A stretch of 64,000 bases of DNA from positions 87,112,324 through 87,176,323 of the forward strand of contig NW_026262723.1 of the NCBI RefSeq assembly GCF_021869535.1. Reading direction: 5' to 3'. How positions within the stretch are numbered: the first letter of the stretch is position 1; every line of letters begins with the position of its first letter. Shown here in pieces: positions 1-11,744 of the stretch. The notes beneath the pieces are model-generated. The model worked only from the letters and a program-made list of their open reading frames with translations, was not told the DNA's origin and ran no database searches. The translations under genes were made by a program, and so were the position numbers. This DNA comes from Mytilus californianus (taxonomy: Eukaryota; Mollusca; Bivalvia; Mytilida; Mytilidae).

Positions 1-604
1 GAAAATATTTGCTAATTGTATTACTTCAAAACACATATTGAATTATATGACGGTGAAAAATGAAGAAGTAAACAAATCTATTATTGTAAATTGTCTTGTT
101 TTTCATTTACTTTATAACAACAGATGTAATCTAAAAGTTGTTATTTCCTTGAGATCAGTTTGGTATTATTTGTCACTTAAAATAAATAGCTTCAGTTTTG
201 ACCTTAACAAATTCTGACATCGAGACAGTTTATATTCATATAATTATAAAATTGAATTGTTTTGCTATTATTCTTTTGGGGAAAAAATAAAGTTATTTGA
301 TAACAATGCTCTTAAATATGAAAGAGCAATGAACACAAAGACAAAGGTTTTATAGACTCTCATGGATCGAGAGGCAAATTGAAATGATCTACGCATTGAA
401 CAAACATAATAGGTACAGAGATATTACACAGGTAACTTGTCGGCCTTCGGGATGTTGATCGACAATAATTTGAAGCATTATAATACTTCAAGCGGTTGTT
501 TCCATTCTAATGCAGGATAAATCATTACTTGCAAATATGAGTATGCAATATCAGAATTTCAATACACACCTTTTCAAAATCACCTAATCTCAATTTACCT
601 ACTG
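1..604. other. AT-rich non-coding stretch
   Basis: No open frame, RNA signature or recognisable repeat was seen in this AT-rich interval. Confidence 0.5.
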
Positions 605-675
605 CATGGGTGGTCTCGTGCTCACCTCGAGTGCTGTAGGTCATGCGTTCGGCTCTCGTTCTGGTCAAACATTAA
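605..675 (+). repeat. tRNA-derived SINE head fragment
   Basis: The segment reads like the 5' tRNA-related head of a mussel SINE: a TGGTCTCGTGCTCACCTCGA stretch followed by a weak B-box-like CGTTCGGCTCT and a GGTCAAAC end. The same head occurs in opposite orientation at 18772-18832 and about 40430-40500. Only the head is present. It is too diverged to fold as a working tRNA. Confidence 0.5.
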
Positions 676-2830
676 TTAAGATCTAAAAATGGGTTTTTGT
701 TTTTCTTCCGCTTAACACAATGGAAAAGGAAGAAAGACAGGCATAACTCATCGGACCGGAGAAGAATAAAGCACACAGCAGTGTCCATATTCATATCATT
801 AACATATTTTCGTTCTAATAGGCATTTTGTACTTGCCACTGGACATTATACACAAATCCGTCATAAAGTTTGCAGCTTCAGGTATCTTTTTGTACGTCTG
901 TCATATTTGCAGTATGTTTGTCGTGATTCATTTCAGATGTTTTGTATCGTCCTGGAATTTTACTTTCGTTGGAATCGAAAGACATACTGGAATAATTCCT
1001 GTTAATATATATGATAATGTTTAATATGTGAAACAATAATCCTTAAAATATATAGATTTGTTTCATTATTAAGGAAAACAATAAAATATTAAAACTATAA
1101 AAAAACAACTTAGTAGATAAATTTATTTCAAATTATAAGAGCGAACATATTTTGTGTCAAATTTCCCATTCTTATGTTCATTTAAGAAATACGTTGACTA
1201 TACCGTAAATGTCAGGCCTATAAATAAGTATTGACGCAAAAAGAGAGGCGAAAGCTACATAAGAGACATGATAATGGCATTAAAAATGACCAAACAGCTA
1301 CTTAGCGTTACATATAAAATCCTACAATGTAGAAAACTAGTATATGACAATGATCAAACTAATAATGAAAATAACAGAAAAATATATTAAAGCTATTCGA
1401 CATAACACAATGATAAAATGCCTGACAATTTCGCGAGATTTGGGTTACCTATGTTATAATTATAGGCCTGGTACCTTTGATAACTATCATATCTAGACAT
1501 ATATTTATTTCTATATTGTATAATTTGTGCAATTCTACATATAATAATAAATGAAACTAACCTCCATTATTTTCATTACACGGAGTACAAATGCTATCTT
1601 GTCTGGGTACCTTTGTCCATCTACCTGTTTCAATAGGAATATTAAGATAAGAAGTTCAGAATTTTGTTGTCAAATTTCTATTTAAATTTATAAAGTTCAT
1701 TTTATTTTTATGAATACTTTTCTTAACCGACGTATGAAATTGTCCACGAAAAGAATTTTCCTTTTCACTGAACCTTTTTTGAATAGAATCTGTGTCAAAA
1801 GATTTTTTTCGATACCGCAATTCTGATTTTCAAACATATATCCAAAACCTGTAATTCATTATGATTTAACTCTTGAAGATTGCAATCAAATATTTTTAAA
1901 CTGTTCAAACTGTTTATGATGATTTGATTTTAATTTAATAATTTATCAGAGCGTCATAACAAAAAAGGTCCCAAAATGAACATATAAACGTCTAAATTTA
2001 GGCTTTGCGTCAACATTAAAACGTTTGCCATAACTGAAGAACGGACTGCTGGGCGGATGTAATGAGCATTGCCGGATGCAAATTTTGTATTGCACATTTC
2101 GTGCTCTACCTTTATGATAATACATTCTACATTTCAACTGGACGTCATCAATAAATGTGATTAAGGCTTAATAGACAAGTATTTAAAACAGATTTTATTC
2201 CTCTGTAAATTATGTTTTCCTCAAGGTTTTGTTATATTGACATTTAACGCTTTAACACATGCAAAAATTTAATATATTGCCAAAAGAAGAAAAATATCCA
2301 GCAATGTTTGTATTCCTAGACAAAGACCTTCTAGGTCTAAATAGTGTAAAAATATCAAGGATTATGTTTTTCATTAAAGCACGTATTTCATATTCCTTGT
2401 ATGGTCTTTTAATTACAAATGCCTTAAATCCGTTATTGATTATGTTTTTAATAACCACTTTGGAATATTTGTAATAAAGTTCATTCACTGCAAATATAAT
2501 ATTTCCGGTGTTGTATCCAATACGAATGGCTTTATTGTCTTATTATATAGAAACAATGTAAATGTATTATACTACGTTTCTATACACATAAGGCAAAGAC
2601 GGACTTTAAATAAAAGGAGATATTGGATAAATCCATACTACAAACAATAAAGACTTTCTTCAACCATGGTTGTATTGCTTAGACATAACAATTTTTGGCT
2701 TTGAAATTGTCTAATGAAGACTAATAAAAGAAAGTGATTTTTGCATTGAAAATGCATTGTTTATAACCTGCTAATATGGAGCTTTAGCATTAATGTACAC
2801 CAATGTATTAATATCGGTAAACTGCTGTTG
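676..2830. other. AT-rich non-coding stretch
   Basis: Nothing supportable was seen. Short open frames here lack splice context, codon bias or recognisable motifs. Confidence 0.5.
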
Positions 2831-2831
2831 C

Positions 2832-3870
2832 CTAATCTTTCTGTGTTATACATTTCAGATGTGCATTGACTTCCGGGAACATATCCGTCGTCATATGTGA
2901 AACAGATATTCCATGACGGTCAACCAACTCGTGATGGCGTCCGTTAAATTTATGAAGGGATGATTTCAACGTCACCACTTGGAATTCTTGGTTTAATAGC
3001 TTTCTTGTGAGTAGAAACCCTCTATCAAGGAAATCATGATAGGAATTACAAGCCCTGGAATATCGTATCAACTCGGAGACACGCTGCTGGAATGTTGCTA
3101 CAAAGAAAGGGAAAGTCCACAATTGGGAAGCTGAAATCATCTCTTTTGTCGTAAAGTTTTGTTGTCTACCGAACCTCATTTTCAATTTCTAAATGTAAGC
3201 CAAGATATGAACAGACTTAACTGTATCTGTTGTATCCTTTATCTCAAGTTCGATGGGATAGATGCGTTTAACATAGTCACCATACTTTGAATTATTTATT
3301 GAGAGAACATCATCTATATAGCGGAAAGTGAAGTTGAAAGATACTGCTAACTTCATTTGTTTCTGTGTGAAATCAGCCTCATATGAATAAAGGAACAAGT
3401 CGGCAAGAAGACGAGCACAGTTGGTTCCCATGCGAACTCCGATTGTTTGTTCAAAAACACGTCCTCCAAACGTAATAAACATGACATTGTTGTCAATCAA
3501 AAAATCAAGCATCTTGGTAATGTCAGTTTCGAAGAATTTTTTTTGTTTGAATCAGAGTCATGTTATTACAAAGTACGATATATACCTTCCTAAGACAAGA
3601 TACTTGTATCTAAGTTGGCCATTCTTTTTTATGAAACAAAGCAGAACCAACTCTTTTAAAATGTCTTTTTGTTTGGAATGAGGAATACTTGTGTAAAATG
3701 TAGAAAAGTCAAATGTTTTAATACTATTGCAAGATGAAAGAGTCTTAAACTGTATATACCCTAAAAGATCTTTGGATTTTTAAAGTATCCATATATTCAC
3801 GCCACCTCTAGAATATGTAGTTTCACAATAACTTTGAAGCCCTGCTTTGATTGCTGATAAAATTGATGAA
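2832..3870 (-). pseudogene. Penelope-like element RT, C-terminal part
   Basis: This is the C-terminal two thirds of a reverse transcriptase of the Penelope-like type common in mussel genomes. Read on the minus strand from about 3868 downward it shows in order: the SILSAIKAGLQSY and YSRGGVN region, FDFSTFYTSIPHS (RT motif A area), GGRVFEQTIGVRMGTN (motif B area), FRYIDDVLS with the catalytic YxDD (motif C), and an ELEIKDTTDT and RHHELVDRHGISVS tail ending near 2872. The frame is broken several times, for example near 3545 and between 3189 and 3185, so no product is possible. The matching N-terminal part lies at 7668-8710 on the same strand and ends almost exactly where this piece begins. Family assignment is from recalled motifs, not a search. 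Confidence 0.85.
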
Positions 3871-3958
3871 AAATAAAATTATATATAAATATACTAAATA
3901 AATAAATGATTTTGAAAATACATTGAAGGTATAAAAAGTCATGAGATTTCCGAATGCA

Positions 3959-4140
3959 ATTAGGTTCTATTCGGGCACTCAGGTTCAAAACCGTGGTCCA
4001 TCCGGGTCTTTTGGTTCTGAACTTTGGTTCTATCCGGGTTCTTTGCTTCGAAACCATGGTAACTGGTTCAACGTCCGGGTTGTTTGGGTATAGGAACCCA
4101 ACTTATTGGTTCTATCCGCGTTCTTTTTTTAATATTCCCG
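3959..4140 (+). repeat. imperfect internal repeats around GGTTCTATCCGGG
   Basis: GGTTCTAT(C/T)CGGG followed by a TTCTTTGG-like stretch and (in two) an AAACC(G/A)TGG element recurs about three times at roughly 60-70 bp spacing (3961, 4025 and 4109). Copies are diverged. This looks like a decayed minisatellite or a repeat family end. Confidence 0.45.
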
Positions 4141-4514
4141 TTGAATTTTGAGAAGATATCCGCATGTATCCGAATAAAGAGATAAAGTAGGTCAAAGACG
4201 CTTATCTTGTTTTATATCATTTATACATTTCAGCATCGCCTAGAAATGAAGCTGTAAGGTAAATACCTTCTCATTTCAATTATATAACATGGGAAACTGG
4301 TCAAAAATATAACATCGTATATATCTATATGTTGATAATTTTGTAGTCCGTAATTATTCCAAGTATTTTAAATTATATATTGAAATGTTTGCCGGTAGCC
4401 GTAAAATTGAGCAGCCTATTAAGGTAAATTCATCATTATTTTAATGCTTTTGCATGGGAAATAGGGCAGAAGTTACAACGTTTAGTTTTTAAAACACCAA
4501 TTATTTTTTTATTC

Positions 4515-4592
4515 GAGCGTCACTGATGAGTCTTTTATAGACAAAACGCGCGTTTGGCGTACACAAGTTTAATCCTGGTATTTATGATGAGT
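4515..4592 (+). repeat. dispersed repeat A (short copy)
   Basis: It contains GAGCGTCACTGATGAGTC, then an ACGCGCGT(T/C)TGGCG core and an AATCCTGGTA end. The same block recurs at 6596-6765 and 14805-14985 and, inverted and degraded, at 55596-55668. I recall it as one of the commonest mussel repeats. No coding content. Confidence 0.75.
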
Positions 4593-4623
4593 TTCTTGTC
4601 ATCTTGTGTATTTACCATTTTAA

Positions 4624-4880
4624 GGGGCATCGGTGATCGTGTGGTCTAATTAGTTATTACAGTACTGTAGTCATTAGCCAGTCAACTTCGAGGTTTTGAG
4701 TTCGAACCTTGTTCGTGCGGGTGCACTCTTAATTATCTTAATTGACTAGAATTGTTTTCCTATCGAATGTCGGTGGTTTTCTCCAGGCACTCCGGTTTCC
4801 TTCTCTAATAAAAACTGGCCGCCACGAAATAGCCCAAGTGCGCTTTGAAGTGGTGTAAAAATAACAATAATCACTCAATA
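4624..4880 (+). repeat. tRNA-derived SINE
   Basis: The head has an A-box-like TGGTCTAATTAGTTA and a good B box, GAGTTCGAACC at 4698-4708. The tail has the conserved 3' domain GGTGGTTTTCTCCAGGCACT followed by AAAACTGGCCGCCACGAAAT and a ...GTGTAAAAATAACAATAATCA end. Internal pol III promoter plus conserved tail is the classic SINE layout. A minus-strand copy of the tail is at 18434-18540. Confidence 0.75.
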
Positions 4881-6595
4881 TTTACCGTGTTTTATCGCCC
4901 TTACTAGCTTCGTACTAGATATTGTTAATACATCTTCTTTACTTCCTTTGTATTCTACATCTAATAGAAGTAATTTCATATTTTTTTCAGGATTTCAATG
5001 CAGTTTGGTAACAGACAGATAATTCAAGTTACATGTGGCCAGTATTACAAAGTATATCACTGGATTGAGCTCTATGTCTAAGTATAGTTTTAAGGTTCTT
5101 TGCATTGAGCTCAGTTTATTGTTATGCATATACATTCTGTATTGAATTAAGATTTGAAAACAGACCATCCATATGTACATGATATGAACTGTAAGGTAAG
5201 ATGATTGAAACATTTTGCATAATCTATATATAAATCTCTGTAACAACTGTCAGCACATGGTACTACTGAAGCACTTTACATTAATTTTTCAGGGAGATTA
5301 AAGTATTTCATTTCCGTTTGAACCTAACATTCTTTGTCTGTCAGACAGCAAAATAAAGCAAAGCATAATTAAATACACACAAAATGTTTATTGCAATATG
5401 TGTATGATGTCAGGTGATTTTGACACATTTTAACCATCTGTACCGCCTACTAAAGATTCGTTCATTTATAGATAATATTTTTGTAAAAGGACGAAACTCA
5501 CAAGGCCTAACTGACTTCTAAAATGAATTGCATTGTTTACTTGTTTGCTAAGTCTATTAAATTTGCGACAATGACAACACTGTTCTATTTTTATTCCATG
5601 ATGTAAAAACTGCATGCTCCTATTTTCATCTACACTTTCCTTCAAGATTCATTATTTATATCTTTCTTCATAAAACGAATATGTCTTAATAAACAAAATT
5701 GATTACGCAACAATGTTTTACATTTCAAATTCAATCAAATACTATAGTCATGATATTATTTTTTTATTTTTCATATTTCCACTTTTCTCTTGAAGAAATC
5801 TATAATCATGGAAAAATCAATTGAATTTATCAAGTTATTAAAAGTTATTACAGATGGTTAAAATTATATTTGAAAAAGAAATATTTTATATAATTTCAAC
5901 CAAACCATGGGAGTCTATTCGCCTGTGAAAACTTTTCTAAAACACAATAAAATTTTAGTTTCTACACCTACAATGTATAAGCTCACCTTGCCCTAAAGTG
6001 TCATTTGAGGTATTGCCATTACTTTTGATAAATCGTCTGAAAACTTTTCATATTCAAATCTTCTGCCAACTATGACTAAAATTGATAGGAATTTTTATAT
6101 TTGAAGTTACTTCACCAAATCATATTTGTGGTGTGGATCTGAAATTTATAATGGTTTGCAAGGGTCCAAAATGTATTCTGATTACCAGAAATTGCAAAGA
6201 TCTGATGAGGAGTTTCTCTGGATATCTATCTAAAATATTGTAGAAAGCCTTATACCAATTTTGAGTTTTTGTAGCCAATCCAAATTGAAGAAGGCCAACA
6301 CCACTGGACACAGTTTAACATAAAAGTATGAAAAATAAATACATAAACAAAGCTCCTTCTCAGAAGTTTTCTTGCATATTTAAACACAATGTAACTGGGG
6401 TGTGCAACCCTGAAATAAGATATGACTACCACAGATAAACATAATAACGCCATACAAAAAATGTCCACAAACAGCTTCTCAAAAACCACATCGCACATTA
6501 AAATCCAAATTGTGCACATAGGGTGTTCCTCTACTAATTTTAAGTTCTGGTGTGTATCCGAAAATAAACATTGTATCTAGAGTGTAATATCAGTT

Positions 6596-6765
6596 CACCT
6601 TAGCTGTATTTGACAAAACCTTTCCGAATTATGAGTCCTAAATGCTCTTCAGCTTTGTGCTTTATTTGGCCTTTTTACCTTTTTGATTTGAGTGTCACTG
6701 ATGAGTATTTTGTAGACGAAAAGCGCGTATGACGCACAAAATTATAAGCCTGGGGTCTGTAATTT
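6596..6765 (+). repeat. dispersed repeat A (long copy)
   Basis: It begins with TAGCTGTATTTGACAAAACC, continues through GCTCTTCAGCTTTGTGCTTT and GGCCTTTTTACCTTTTTGAT, then the GTGTCACTGATGAGTATTTT core and a CCTGGGGTCTGT end. It aligns over its whole length with 14805-14985, so the short copy at 4515 is 5'-truncated. Confidence 0.75.
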
Positions 6766-7660
6766 TGTTTTTGTTTTTTTTTTAACAATGCAGTCTTTTT
6801 GGGAATTTATACAAAAACAAAAAAATATAGCTTCTCCAAATCTTTAACATTATAATTAGATATTGTATAAATGACACTATCGTGGCTGGCCCTGAACAGC
6901 TGCTCAAATTTCCCTGGACAAGTAAAAATTTAAAGTTGAAAAAGACAGAATCTGTTCTTTATTAACTCTCTTTTTAAATAAATAAATAATTATATCAATA
7001 ATCCCAGACAATATCGACAAACTGGCATATTTTTAATATTTTCCTTTCTAAATATAAACATAGTAAAATGATGGCCCATTAGAGTAAAAATCAGTTGCTG
7101 ACGCATATTTTGATGAACCATTCAGATTGGACCTGATTATTTAAGGAAAACTATCTGATAAAAAATAATATAAGTAGGAGATAACCTTAAAATTGTTGAC
7201 TTTCATAAAACTTGAACCAAAAAGAAATCAATAAAAATTAAAAAAAATATATATATTTATAGATGAATTTTAACCTGATATCTATGAGCTTTCTCAAAGT
7301 GCAGCACTACTTTATTTAAGGAAACAAGATGCAGATTAATCAAGTATAGTTGTGTATAAGAATGAACCAATTTTTACCACCCTTTTACCGAGGATAAAAT
7401 ATGCTTATCTATAGCTCAAAAAGACAATACATTTTCCAGTAAAGGCTCCATCCAACCTCTAAGGGAACAAATAATGTTCCTTAAAGGCAAAACAGCATAA
7501 AACCAACGTAGTTACTTAAACTCGTCAATACATCGTCAAAAGGAAACGGCAACTTTATAGTTTTTTACAAAGGCTATAAAATAAGAATTGTATAAGATCC
7601 ATAAAGCAATGGAAATCAACATTGTATATTTATATAAGCGATAGTACTTGTAATAATATA
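6766..7660. other. AT-rich non-coding stretch
   Basis: No gene, RNA or recognised repeat was seen here. Confidence 0.45.
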
Positions 7661-7667
7661 AATAAAT

Positions 7668-8710
7668 AATTTAGAAAGAGGTTTCGTGGAGCACTTACAA
7701 CGTTGTTTGTAAGGACACTTATGTAATTCAGGTATCCAATACAATGAAGGAAGATCAAGTTCTTCATCTAAGATTGAAATTCCAAAGGAACATAGAACAA
7801 ACCTAGAACAGACCTATGATTATACAGGATGTCCTCCTTGGTAAGTATCGTGGGGGTATATGTTGAGTTTCCAAGTGAATTGTTAATACCTAATTCATTT
7901 ATCAAGCAGTTTATGTAATGTGATTTATCTGCGGGGACAACAACATATTTGTCATGGAGGTAGGACAAGTGTTTTGCAACATTTGAGTCTTTGAGCTTTT
8001 TAATTCTGATTTGTACCAAAGACCTCACAGCCGTAATCCATTCAGAAAGAGTATCTACGTATTCTTTCTCACATTGCCTGGCATAATCCTCGGCTGAATC
8101 CAACAGTATTTTAAAGTTGTGTTTCCAATGGATGGATTTAGGCTCACGATATTTCGGGCCTTTGGATAACACATTTTGCAGAGAAGTGTTATTAACAATG
8201 TTAAGGTCACCAGTAATAACGTGGGCAGTCGGATTGTATATATAAATGGGGAATTAGCACAGGTGCAATCAGGAGGTTTGAACTTGAAGTCGTCACTATT
8301 CAGATCCTGCAACATGTGTTTGTAATTGAAATTTTAGATGCAATTTGTTTGGTATAAGTATAAGAAATGATAGGTATAGACTGATCTTTGAAATAGGGAG
8401 GTATTTTCGAGTGAACTGATTTATGATAAAGGATATTACCCAAGTTGATGACATCGAGACCTTTGTTGGTAAAGGAAAGATTTAGAAAGTATCTTTTCAT
8501 CTTTTCATCTTTTCCAATGCGAACTGGTTTGAAAAGTCTTGACTGGCAATATCCGAGATGATAGCTGTAAGTTTATATTGGTTTGAATCGGGGTTTGTAA
8601 TAGTAGTTTCCAAACATAAGTTGTACAGAGAATGAAGTTTTGAAAGGGGTAATTAATAAAGCTTTGTGCGAATGTGATGAATACCTAACGGATTTTGTAT
8701 ACATGGCAGC
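7668..8710 (-). pseudogene. Penelope-like element RT, N-terminal part
   Basis: This is the N-terminal part of the same RT family as 2832-3870, same strand. On the minus strand it reads MYTKSVRYSSHSHKAL near 8700, then PPYFKDQSIPIISYTYT (about 8380), DDFKFKPPDCTCANSPFIY (about 8280-8230), LSKGPKYREPKSIHWKHNFK (about 8170-8100), LSEWITAVRSLVQIRIKKL and YVVVPADKSHYINCLINELG, and ends with LPSLYWIPELHKCPYK and CSTKPLSKLF. It is split over at least three frames (breaks near 8315, 8055-8172 and 7768). The DCTC and WIPELHK motifs are typical of the family as I recall it. It is the 5' half of one element whose 3' half lies across the 3.8-kb insert. Confidence 0.8.
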
Positions 8711-9180
8711 ATAATAATGTATTTCAATTACGCCGGAACGATTATCGTTTAAATAGGTAATCTTATTTACTGACCAAAATCAAGACCCATAGCAGAGGAA
8801 AAAAGGGGTTCGAGGGGTTCGGACGAATTTCATCTCTGAGAACAAAATAATATCAGCAACGACTATTAAATGCGAGACTGATTGAAGGTTGACGATTAAA
8901 GTTAGAGCTGCATAACCCTAAATACTTTTATCATTTATATTTTGAAAAAAGAACATTCAATGAAAAACACTAAATGCAAATTTTATTTATAGGTTCAGTA
9001 ATGCATTAAAATCTTTCCAGTTGCACATGTTTGTTTGTACTTTGAATAAATTGTCCCCCAAAAAGCTATGCTGAACCTTCAATCAAACACATGCTACATG
9101 TAGCCAAAAATGTGAATTCATACAACGCAAAAATTCCTGCAGACTCCCTTTTGTCATGCTTCAGTACATTAGGTCATGGT
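8711..9180. other. non-coding stretch
   Basis: No supportable feature was seen between the Penelope-like element and the hAT remnant. Confidence 0.45.
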
Positions 9181-9679
9181 CGTGGGCGGATCCAGGATTT
9201 TTGAAAGAGGGGGCGTAGAATATAATATGTCGTCGAGCGGTGCGAGGCGAAATTTTTTTTTTACCTTTTTTTGGCTAAAAAACATAAAATAAGTGTAAAA
9301 TGCACTAATTTAACGGTTCCTGACATGGGGCATGTATATTTTATAGTTAAAGTGTAAGGGTTGAACATTTCTCCCCATTAATTGTCTATTGTAAAATGAT
9401 TGGATGGATCCAAAGCTATGTACCAATATATTTGGTGTGGGATTTGTCAGTAAAAAATGGACATGGAAAAATTCTTCCTAGCCAAGTCAGTCACTGAAAT
9501 AGAAGTCACAACTAGCATCTGAAGAATGCATTGCGAATTTGTGATTCGCATCCCAGATGCGTCTGATCATACATACTAATATAATTGATGATTTACTTTA
9601 TTCACTTATCAATAAAAAATAAATCCATAAAAACATTTATTGAGAGTTTCTAGTGATAACTTCTGTACAAATCTGTCGT

Positions 9680-9985
9680 CTAAGCCATATGGTTCACCAG
9701 AAGCATTTTCCTCGGATTTCGTATAGAAAACTCGTCAATGATTTTTTCATAGTCAAGTTCAATGTTTTTATGGACATACAAAAGTAACAGGGCATTTAAG
9801 CGTTCTTCTCCCATTGTACTACGCGAGAAGGTTTTAATATACTTTTTAACGACGAGTTTGCCCTTTCTGTGGAACTGGATGTTACGCTGGTCAATGAAGG
9901 TAAGCTCAGAACTTTAACGATGTTTAAACGATGATAAAACATAAAACAACACAAGAATAGTAATTCATATACCACCAAGAGTTTA
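9680..9985 (-). pseudogene. hAT transposase C-terminal dimerisation domain
   Basis: The reading starts ...VLSLPSLTSVTSSSTERANS, the hAT dimerisation signature (VxxLxxxP...SAERxFS-type), in one frame. A one-base shift at an A-run near 9833 moves it into the next frame, which then stays open as RSTMGEERLNALLLLYVHKN and IRNPRKMLLVNHMA to a TAG at 9680-9682. The domain is otherwise close to the family consensus, so decay looks recent. Upstream coding is cut by the MITE starting at 9986. In life such a transposase would bind the terminal repeats and dimerise through this domain. Confidence 0.8.
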
Positions 9986-10256
9986 GGCACGGACCATTTG
10001 ATTTTCTGAGGGTAGCCTGGGATTTAAATGCGAACCAAAAAAAAAAAAAAAAAATTACGCCCGTTTTTTTATACATTTAATGTTAAATGATTTTGTTGGA
10101 AATTTTTTTTCTAATAGCAAAAAAAGTGGGCAAGATTATTGTTATCAACCCAGGTACGGCCAGAATTTTTTTTAAGGCAAAAATTTAAAATCAGGGCCAT
10201 AATTATTTTTCTCTAAAATATCTCAGACCCCCCCCGAAAATCAAATGGTCCGTACC
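9986..10256. mobile_element. Harbinger-type MITE nested in the hAT element
   Basis: The left end GGCACGGACCATTTGATTTT matches the inverted right end GGTACGGACCATTTGATTTT with one difference. TTA lies immediately outside both ends (9983-9985 and 10257-10259), the 3-bp TWA-type target duplication of PIF/Harbinger elements. The 271-bp interior has no open frame, contains an A run near 10030-10050, and has G/C runs just inside the ends. Its position at the edge of the hAT coding remnant means it inserted after the hAT element. Confidence 0.8.
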
Positions 10257-10287
10257 TTAGACTTTTAATCAATCTAGAGATTATTGA

Positions 10288-10572
10288 CTAGGGATTATTA
10301 TTCAGCAAAATCATTAATGGGCTGGGGCGTGTGGGGTTAAACATGTTTTCATAGGTAAATATTATAGCTGTGGAACTTTTTTTATCATATGAGTTTAATA
10401 GAGTATTGCATTCTGTTGGGTGGAATTGTGAAATAGAGTCAATACGTCCTTGCTCCATCCTTTGCCGCTTTGAAGACGTCATGCTTGTCATCCTCAGCCT
10501 TAGCAATGTGTTACTGTAATTTGAATTTAAAAATGATTGAGTGACGTTTTTCGACGTACTGGCCAACTCCAC
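10288..10572 (-). pseudogene. possible upstream part of the hAT transposase
   Basis: A 94-codon open frame lies on the same strand as, and upstream of, the hAT dimerisation domain, separated from it by the nested MITE. It contains a serine/threonine-rich start and a basic KRQRMEQGRIDS segment. I recognise no catalytic motif. Assignment to the transposase rests on position only; it could be a chance frame. Confidence 0.3.
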
Positions 10573-10768
10573 GGTAGCGAATCACGTGACTTTGGCATAG
10601 TCAATAATATATTACACGTAAATACGAGCGAATAATATCTTTATAAGTAACCGAATTGTCGCATAAAAATTAAATATACGGGAAATGGCAAAGTTAACGA
10701 AATATAGTCTGATTTATCATTTTACAGTCTTAATTAAAAAAAAAAAAAAAAGTGCCAGTAAAAGTGGT

Positions 10769-10790
10769 GGGGGGGGGGGGGGGGGGGGGG
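10769..10790 (+). repeat. 22-nt poly-G run
   Basis: An uninterrupted run of 22 G lies just inside the right end of the hAT remnant, preceded by an A run at about 10737-10751. Such a run can form a G-quadruplex and is prone to sequencing and assembly error. Confidence 0.85.
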
Positions 10791-10800
10791 TCCGCCACTG

Positions 10801-11740
10801 ATGGTACGGTAAGATAGATGGGTTACGTCGAGTAATGTCAATTTATTGGAAATCTCTATAATGAGATAATAATGACATACGATTAAGTATAAGGGCATAT
10901 TATTTTGTAATAACGATTAAGTATGTAGAAATAACGACATATTTCTTTTTTGAGATCCGGTTTCAGAATTATACAAAATACAGACTCTTGTCAAAAATTT
11001 TAGTGAAATTTCAATTAAACAAATCGATTTCTCAAGTTATATCCAGGAACATTATTGTGAAATTCCAAATTCCGTTTGGTATATTCAAGTTCTGTTCGTT
11101 CGCGCATTTGAACTTTTAACTATTAAAATAATTATATAGATAATTGACTTTTTTAAAAAGTTGTTCATGAGGTCTATTATAATACAACTAAATTTAAAAT
11201 TATAGAAAACCTTCTAAACGTATTCCAAGTCAAATAAGCAACACCATTGTTAAATTCAAAGTACCGTGTTTAGACATTATCGCACGTACTCTCTGCATAA
11301 TGTAAAAGTACACCAATAACTATTACTCTGGTAATTTTTTTAGACCTATTTTGAGACACCAAAAAGAACTTGGGTTATAGCACGATAAATGCCGAAGTAT
11401 TATTTAATTGTTTTTTAAACGACAGCTTGATTTTGTGAATTGAGACAATTTGTTCAATTTATGTCTCATTTATTTACATTTAACGATTCAAAATAGGAAA
11501 TTTCAAATAAATTGTTGATGGAATGCTCAACCGCTAACATCTCTATTTCCCGTAGTTGACATCGCAACCAATGACGGAAATCAGAAAAGATAATTACTAT
11601 TTTGTTTAAATTCTTAAAAGTACATATTTCACAATATATACTATTACAACAAAATTAAACATTAGTAAACAAATTACTAAAATGTGGCAAAGAGTACATA
11701 ACCGAAAGTGATGATTTGGGTATAGAAAAATGGTCAGCTG
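10801..11740. other. AT-rich non-coding stretch
   Basis: No supportable feature seen. Confidence 0.45.
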
Positions 11741-11744
11741 GAGT

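Larger units (their letters stand above)
3872..7665. mobile_element. 3.8-kb insertion inside the Penelope-like element
   Basis: The RT reading ends at STKPLSKLF near 7668 and resumes at SSILSAIK near 3868. In the family I recall these peptides are adjacent, so the DNA between them looks like an insertion. Both edges are AT-rich and share a TAAATAAATAA string (about 3894-3906 and 7658-7670), which could be a target duplication or chance. The insert has no transposase I can recognise. It holds a degenerate CGGGTTCTTTGG-type repeat, a SINE, and two copies of the CGTCACTGATGAGTC repeat. Two unrelated fragments that happen to abut in register is the alternative. Confidence 0.55.
9181..10800 (-). 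mobile_element. decayed hAT transposon
   Basis: The left edge reads CGTGGGCGGATCCAGG and the right edge, inverted, reads CAGTGGCGGACCCCC, so the two ends share a GGCGGA-type terminal inverted repeat of the CAGTGGCGGATCC kind seen on hAT elements. Inside, on the minus strand, is the hAT C-terminal dimerisation domain (9680-9985). The flanks (GTCATGGT and ATGGTACG) do not form a clean 8-bp target duplication, so an end may be eroded. The right edge contains a 22-nt G run. A separate Harbinger-type MITE is nested at 9986-10256. Confidence 0.7.

Noticed and set aside
697..1005. 102-codon open frame on the plus strand
   Set aside because: Basic and aromatic composition without motif, overlapped by a second frame, begins in a SINE fragment; no splice or conservation evidence.
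3421..3681. 86-codon plus-strand frame
   Set aside because: It is antisense to the Penelope-like RT.
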